From the NCBI GenBank assembly GCA_025936205.1, contig JAICTU010000393.1, positions 1 through 8,737 of the forward strand: 8,737 nucleotides of DNA. Direction: 5' to 3'. The stretch comes from Polyangiaceae bacterium. GTDB taxonomy: Bacteria > Myxococcota > Polyangia > Polyangiales > Polyangiaceae. The notes under the pieces were generated by a model. It made no database searches. It saw only the letters and a list, made by a program, of their open reading frames with translations, and was not told the DNA's origin. The first letter of the stretch is position 1. Each line of letters opens with the position of its first letter. Positions 5,267-8,737 of the stretch are shown piece after piece. A program made the translations under genes and the position numbers.

Positions 5267-6610
5267 ATGCGCGTCTTGATCCTGGCGGAGGACTGCAATC
5301 CCGATTGGCCCTCCCTGCCCATCGTGGGCTACCAAATGGTCAAGTCCCTGAGCCGGGTGGCGAGGGTGACGCTCGCCACCCATGTGAGGAATCGTCCGCA
5401 GCTTTGCGATCTGCTGCCCGACACCGAGGTGGTGTTCATCGACAACGAGTACGTGGCGGCACCGTTGCACAAGCTGGCCACGTTCGTGCGGCGCGGCAAC
5501 CAGGCGAACTGGAGCGCGGCCGTGGCCGCGGCGTATCCGGGCGCGATCGCGTTCGACCACGAGGTGTATAAACACTTCAAAGCGCGACTGAAGTCGGGCG
5601 GCTTCGACGTGGTCCACCGGCTCACGCCGATGTCACCGGCGCTGCCCAGCCCGATGGCGACGTGGAGTCCCGTGCCGTTCGTGCTGGGGCCGCTGAATGG
5701 CGGCCTGGAGTGGCCGCCGCAGTTTCGCGCCGAGCTGATTCGCGAGCGTGAAACACTGCGCAAGCTGCGCCACCTGTACAAGTGGCTGCCCTATCACAAC
5801 TCCACGTTCAGCGATTCGGCGGCGATCCTCGCGAGCTTTGCCCACACGCTGGCGGACATGCCGGCGAGCGCGCGCGAACGCTGCATCGATTTCCCCGAGG
5901 TGGGCGTTGCGCCGGAGCTGTTTCAGCACCCGGGGGAGCGCCCGGATAAACAGCAGCTGGTGTTCATCAACGTGGGCAGGTTCGTGCCACTGAAGCTGCT
6001 GGACGTGGCCATCCGCGTGTTTGCCGCGAGCCCCAAGCTGCGCCAGCACAAGCTGGTGCTGGTGGGCGACGGCATGGAGCGGCCCGCCCTGGAAGCGCTC
6101 GTGGCGGAGCTGGGCCTGCAGCAGGTGGTCGAGTTCGCGGGCTGGATGAATCAAGCCGCGGTCGCGGCGCGCCTGCGTGAGGCCGACGTGTTCTTCTTCC
6201 CGTCGATCCGCGAGCTGGGCGGTGGGGTGGTGGTCGAGGCGATGGGCTGCGGCTGCGTGCCCGTGGTCGTCGATTACGGCGGCCCCGGTGGTCTCGTCGC
6301 CGGGCATGATTGCGGTGTGGCCGTGCCGCTCGGGAGCAAAGACGAGCTGGTGCCGCGCTTCGCCAGTGTGCTGGAGCGCTATGTCGAGGATCGCGAGCTG
6401 CGGCTGCGGCATTCGCGCAGCGCCTATCAGCGCGCCATCCAGCACTTCGCCTGGGACGCCAAGGCGCGCAAGGTGCTCGAGGTCTACGAGTGGGTGACGG
6501 GTCGGCGCAGCCTGAAGCCAGTCTTCGGCGAGAATGGCGCGCCTGCCAAGTCGGCGTTGAGCGGCGGCGGCAATGTCAAAGACCGCGTCCCCGAAGAGTA
6601 TGTGGCCTGA
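5267..6610 (+). CDS. GT4-type glycosyltransferase (GT-B fold)
   Basis: This enzyme probably transfers a sugar from a nucleotide donor to a glycan or lipid acceptor at the inner face of the cytoplasmic membrane. The 447-residue protein begins with a typical GT-B N-terminus (MRVLILAEDC) and a GYQMVKSLS helix. The C-terminal donor domain has LVFINVGRFVPLKLLDVAI (231-249), LVLVGDGMERPAL (263-275), the WMNQAAVAARLREADVFFFPS region (293-313) and the GT4 E-x7-E signature from Glu316 to Glu324 (ELGGGVVVE), followed by AMGCGCVPVVVDYGGPGG. The ATG at 5267 is chosen because homology starts exactly there. The frame is open for about 900 bases upstream, but only as an antisense shadow of the deacetylase. 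The gene is divergent from the PIG-L deacetylase and its end overlaps the next lipoprotein gene, so the last two are probably cotranscribed. Donor and acceptor are unknown. Confidence 0.92.
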   Translation: MRVLILAEDCNPDWPSLPIVGYQMVKSLSRVARVTLATHVRNRPQLCDLLPDTEVVFIDNEYVAAPLHKLATFVRRGNQANWSAAVAAAYPGAIAFDHEVYKHFKARLKSGGFDVVHRLTPMSPALPSPMATWSPVPFVLGPLNGGLEWPPQFRAELIRERETLRKLRHLYKWLPYHNSTFSDSAAILASFAHTLADMPASARERCIDFPEVGVAPELFQHPGERPDKQQLVFINVGRFVPLKLLDVAIRVFAASPKLRQHKLVLVGDGMERPALEALVAELGLQQVVEFAGWMNQAAVAARLREADVFFFPSIRELGGGVVVEAMGCGCVPVVVDYGGPGGLVAGHDCGVAVPLGSKDELVPRFASVLERYVEDRELRLRHSRSAYQRAIQHFAWDAKARKVLEVYEWVTGRRSLKPVFGENGAPAKSALSGGGNVKDRVPEEYVA

Positions 6611-7244
6611 GAGAGTGAAGCTGCGGGCTGGTCTCTGGTTGGTGGTCGCGCTGAGCGCGGGCGTGGTCGGCTGCGACGCGGCCGTGATCGGCGGTGCCGT
6701 GGCGCTCGTGGGCGCCGGGGCCGCCTTCGCTTCGGCGCAGTGTTACGATCAGGTCAGCGTGCACGTGCGCGACGAGCAGGGGAGGCGCACCTGCGACGCG
6801 CATGTCTCGATCACGAGCGAGGGATCGGCTCGCGGCCTGCGCCCTTGCTACCACGCGAGCCTGACCGAGGGGCACTATCGGGTGAGCGCGCAGCAAGAAG
6901 GCTACGAGCCCGCCGCGATGGAGTTCGCGATCCCCGAGCACGAGGGCAAGTGCCCGCACTACACGCATACGATCGAGCTCTCGCTGCGTCGCATCGGTGC
7001 GCCTGCGCGGTCCGGCGTCGTGCGCCCGAAGGCGCCCGCACCCGCCGAACCCACGGGACCGCGCCCGCGCCCGAACGTGCCCGCACCCATCCCTACGCCA
7101 CCCGCAGCAGCGCCACCCCCCGCGCCCGCGCCTGCGCAGCCCGCTCCAGCGCCCGCCCTGCCACCGGCGGCCCCTCCGGCAGAGCCAGCGCCACCCTCCG
7201 CCTCATTCCCTCCCGCAGCGCCTGCACCGGCACCGGCTCCCTGA
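6573..7244 (+). CDS. Putative lipoprotein with four-cysteine carboxypeptidase-regulatory/PEGA-like domain and Pro/Ala-rich tail
   Basis: Residues 15-34 form a lipoprotein signal: basic n-region (VKLR), hydrophobic core and lipobox VVGC with the lipidated Cys at 34, followed by Asp. After it comes a Gly/Ala-rich hydrophobic stretch (35-54, IGGAVALVGAGAA) resembling a glycine-zipper segment. Residues 57-140 read like a beta-sandwich surface domain (VSVHVRDEQG ... HYRVSAQQEGYEP) of the carboxypeptidase-regulatory or PEGA type, with cysteines at 57, 74, 92 and 127 that could make two disulfides. Residues from about 150 to 223 are a Pro/Ala-rich, probably disordered tail able to span or bind cell wall. 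The gene overlaps the glycosyltransferase by 38 bases. An in-frame ATG at 6600 (11-base overlap) would also give a good signal peptide; no start has a strong ribosome binding site. No specific function is recognised. Confidence 0.75.
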   Translation: MSKTASPKSMWPERVKLRAGLWLVVALSAGVVGCDAAVIGGAVALVGAGAAFASAQCYDQVSVHVRDEQGRRTCDAHVSITSEGSARGLRPCYHASLTEGHYRVSAQQEGYEPAAMEFAIPEHEGKCPHYTHTIELSLRRIGAPARSGVVRPKAPAPAEPTGPRPRPNVPAPIPTPPAAAPPPAPAPAQPAPAPALPPAAPPAEPAPPSASFPPAAPAPAPAP

Positions 7245-7271
7245 CTCCTGACCCCTCTCCACAAAGCGAGA

Positions 7272-7295
7272 ACGGCGACCCCCCTGGGTCGCCGT
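7272..7295 (+). terminator. Strong hairpin terminator after the lipoprotein gene
   Basis: ACGGCGACCC (7272-7281) and GGGTCGCCGT (7286-7295) pair perfectly over 10 bp with the loop CCCT, 27 bases after the stop codon. The bases after it (CTCTGATTT) are only modestly T-rich, so release may be imperfect. The stem would also form on the minus strand and may help end ftsH transcription. Confidence 0.75.
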
Positions 7296-7304
7296 CTCTG
7301 ATTT

Positions 7305-7361
7305 GAGGTCCTCCGGATCGGACCTCCTTCGCGCTGATTTTTGCGTACCCTCCTCAGGTAC
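7305..7361. terminator. Two further hairpins between convergent genes
   Basis: GAGGTCC (7305-7311) pairs with GGACCTC (7320-7326), 7 bp with an 8-base loop, and is followed after a short gap by GATTTTTG on the plus strand. GTACC (7345-7349) then pairs with GGTAC (7357-7361), 5 bp. On the minus strand the region lies 52-108 bases past the ftsH stop. Together with the hairpin at 7272 they probably form a bidirectional termination zone. The rest of 7362-7412 shows no feature. Confidence 0.5.
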
Positions 7362-7412
7362 CTCGGCGCGGGCTCTTCTTTTGCTTTCGCTTGCCTGCGT
7401 TGTGCCCCTGTT

Positions 7413-8737
7413 TCAGGTGCTAGGCGCGGGCTTGGGCGCTCCGAAGATGCTCGCGGGGCGCTTCTTTTCCTTCGATTCCTTGCGCTGCTCGGCATAGGTC
7501 GGGATCACGACCTTCTGACGGGCAGGAAGCTCGATGCCCTCGATGGCAGCCTGGATCTCTTCCGAGTCGAGCGTCTCGCGCTCGAGCAGGGCGTGAGCCA
7601 GGCGGTCCAGCTTGTCCCGGTTCTCTTCCAGGACGCGCACGGCCAGGGCGTATTGGGCGTCGATCATCTCGCGCAGCTCGCGATCGATCGCGCGCGCGGT
7701 TTCTTCCGAGTAGTTCTCGCGGCGGGTGCCCATCTCGCGGCCGAGGAACACGTTGCCTTCGCTCTCCGTGTAGCTCAGCGGGCCGAGCTTCTCGCTCATG
7801 CCCAGCTCGCAGATCATCGCGCGGGCCAGGTTGGTGGCACGCTTGATGTCGTCGCTCGCGCCGCTGGTCACCTCGTTGAACACGATGTGCTCGGCAGCGC
7901 GGCCGCCCAGGGCCATCGCGATGCGCGCCAGCGACTGACGCTTGGTCATGGTGTGGCGGTCTTCCGTCGGCAGGAACATCGTCACGCCCAGCGCGGCGCC
8001 GCGCGGGATGATCGACACCTTGTGGACGGAGTCATTGCCCTCCACCAGCTTGCCCACCAGCGTGTGACCGGCTTCGTGCCAGGCCGAGACCCGGCGCTCC
8101 GCCTCGCTCATCACCAGGCTGCGGCGCTCGGAGCCCATCAGGACCTTGTCCTTGGCGAGCTCGAAGTCGCCCATGGTCACGCAGTCCTTGTCCTGGCGCG
8201 CGGCGAGCAGAGCCGCCTCGTTCACCAGGTTCTCCAGATCGGCACCGACGAAACCGGGCGTACCCGCCGCGATGATTTCGAGCTGCACGTCGCTGGACAA
8301 CGGCACCTTCTTGGTGTGCACGCCCAGGATGCCCTGGCGGCCGCGGATGTCGGGGCGCGGCACCGTGATGCGGCGGTCGAAACGACCGGGACGCAGGATG
8401 GCGGGGTCGAGCACGTCGGGGCGGTTGGTCGCCGCGATCATGATCACGCCTTCGTTGGACTCGAAGCCGTCCATCTCGACGAGCAGCTGGTTCAAGGTCT
8501 GCTCGCGCTCGTCGTGACCGCCGCCGAGGCCCGCGCCGCGCTTGCGGCCGATCGAGTCGATCTCGTCCACGAAGATGATCGCCTTGCCCATCTTCCGGGC
8601 GCTCTGGAACAGGTCGCGGACCCGACTGGCGCCGACGCCGACGAACATCTCCATGAAGTCAGAACCGGTGACCGACAGGAACGGCACGCCCGCTTCGCCG
8701 GCGACGGCACGCGCGATCAACGTCTTGCCGGTGCCGG
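7413..8737 (-). CDS. ftsH: ATP-dependent zinc metalloprotease FtsH, C-terminal part (cut by right edge)
   Basis: FtsH is a hexameric membrane-anchored AAA+ protease that extracts and degrades membrane and regulatory proteins. The visible 440 residues begin inside Walker A (GTGKT). They include the aromatic pore loop [14 protein letters not shown], Walker B IIFVDEID, the second region of homology [21 protein letters not shown] with its arginine fingers, the sensor-2 region, and the protease zinc site HEAGH (visible residues 220-224) with the likely third ligand Asp in [17 protein letters not shown]. The C-terminal tail has coiled-coil character, then a Lys/Glu-rich and Pro-rich end ([13 protein letters not shown]...PAPST). 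About 200 residues, with the two membrane helices and the periplasmic domain, should lie beyond the right edge. All visible catalytic residues are intact. Myxobacteria often have several FtsH copies, so this need not be the only one. Confidence 0.97.
   Translation of the reverse strand, partial: GTGKTLIARAVAGEAGVPFLSVTGSDFMEMFVGVGASRVRDLFQSARKMGKAIIFVDEIDSIGRKRGAGLGGGHDEREQTLNQLLVEMDGFESNEGVIMIAATNRPDVLDPAILRPGRFDRRITVPRPDIRGRQGILGVHTKKVPLSSDVQLEIIAAGTPGFVGADLENLVNEAALLAARQDKDCVTMGDFELAKDKVLMGSERRSLVMSEAERRVSAWHEAGHTLVGKLVEGNDSVHKVSIIPRGAALGVTMFLPTEDRHTMTKRQSLARIAMALGGRAAEHIVFNEVTSGASDDIKRATNLARAMICELGMSEKLGPLSYTESEGNVFLGREMGTRRENYSEETARAIDRELREMIDAQYALAVRVLEENRDKLDRLAHALLERETLDSEEIQAAIEGIELPARQKVVIPTYAEQRKESKEKKRPASIFGAPKPAPST

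Noticed and set aside
5183..5617. Upstream extension of the deacetylase frame to an ATG at 5617
   Set aside because: This part overlaps the start of the glycosyltransferase on the other strand and has no PIG-L resemblance; family proteins start near residue 1 of the form beginning at 5182.

Overview
The window is GC-rich, densely coding DNA of the kind seen in large-genome myxobacteria (Polyangiales/Deltaproteobacteria). That assignment is inferred from base composition, the Ala/Pro-rich proteins and the lipoprotein style; no rRNA or strict taxonomic marker is present. No tRNA, rRNA, CRISPR array, insertion sequence or phage gene was seen.

Left third (1-3166, minus strand): three tightly coupled genes in the order mukF-mukE-mukB encode a MukBEF-type SMC condensin: the kleisin MukF, the MukE accessory subunit and the N-terminal ATPase head of MukB, which runs off the left edge. 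Both gene junctions are 4-base ATGA overlaps. The proteins resemble enterobacterial MukF, MukE and MukB over long stretches, so this looks like genuine MukBEF rather than only a remote relative. Two features are unusual: MukE carries a tail of about 114 residues that is acidic and Gly-rich, and the MukF linker is Pro-rich and basic where the E. coli linker is acidic. Whether a fourth, nuclease subunit follows (as in Wadjet/MksBEFG plasmid-defence systems) cannot be seen.

Middle (3167-4423): a zinc-free quinone-oxidoreductase-like enzyme on the minus strand is flanked by an identical 19-bp sequence centred on the perfect palindrome GACCAGCTGGTC. One copy is upstream of this gene. The other lies between it and mukF, so a copy precedes each of the two minus-strand units. 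A second perfect inverted repeat sits just before the oxidoreductase ribosome binding site.

Right-centre (4424-7412): a PIG-L family deacetylase (minus) and a GT4-type glycosyltransferase (plus) are divergently arranged and probably act on a shared surface glycan or small glycoside. A lipoprotein with a four-cysteine domain and a Pro/Ala tail overlaps the end of the glycosyltransferase. Three consecutive hairpins then separate this plus-strand unit from the convergent gene at the right edge.

Right edge (7413-8737, minus): the C-terminal two thirds of the membrane AAA+ zinc protease FtsH, cut off at its Walker A motif.
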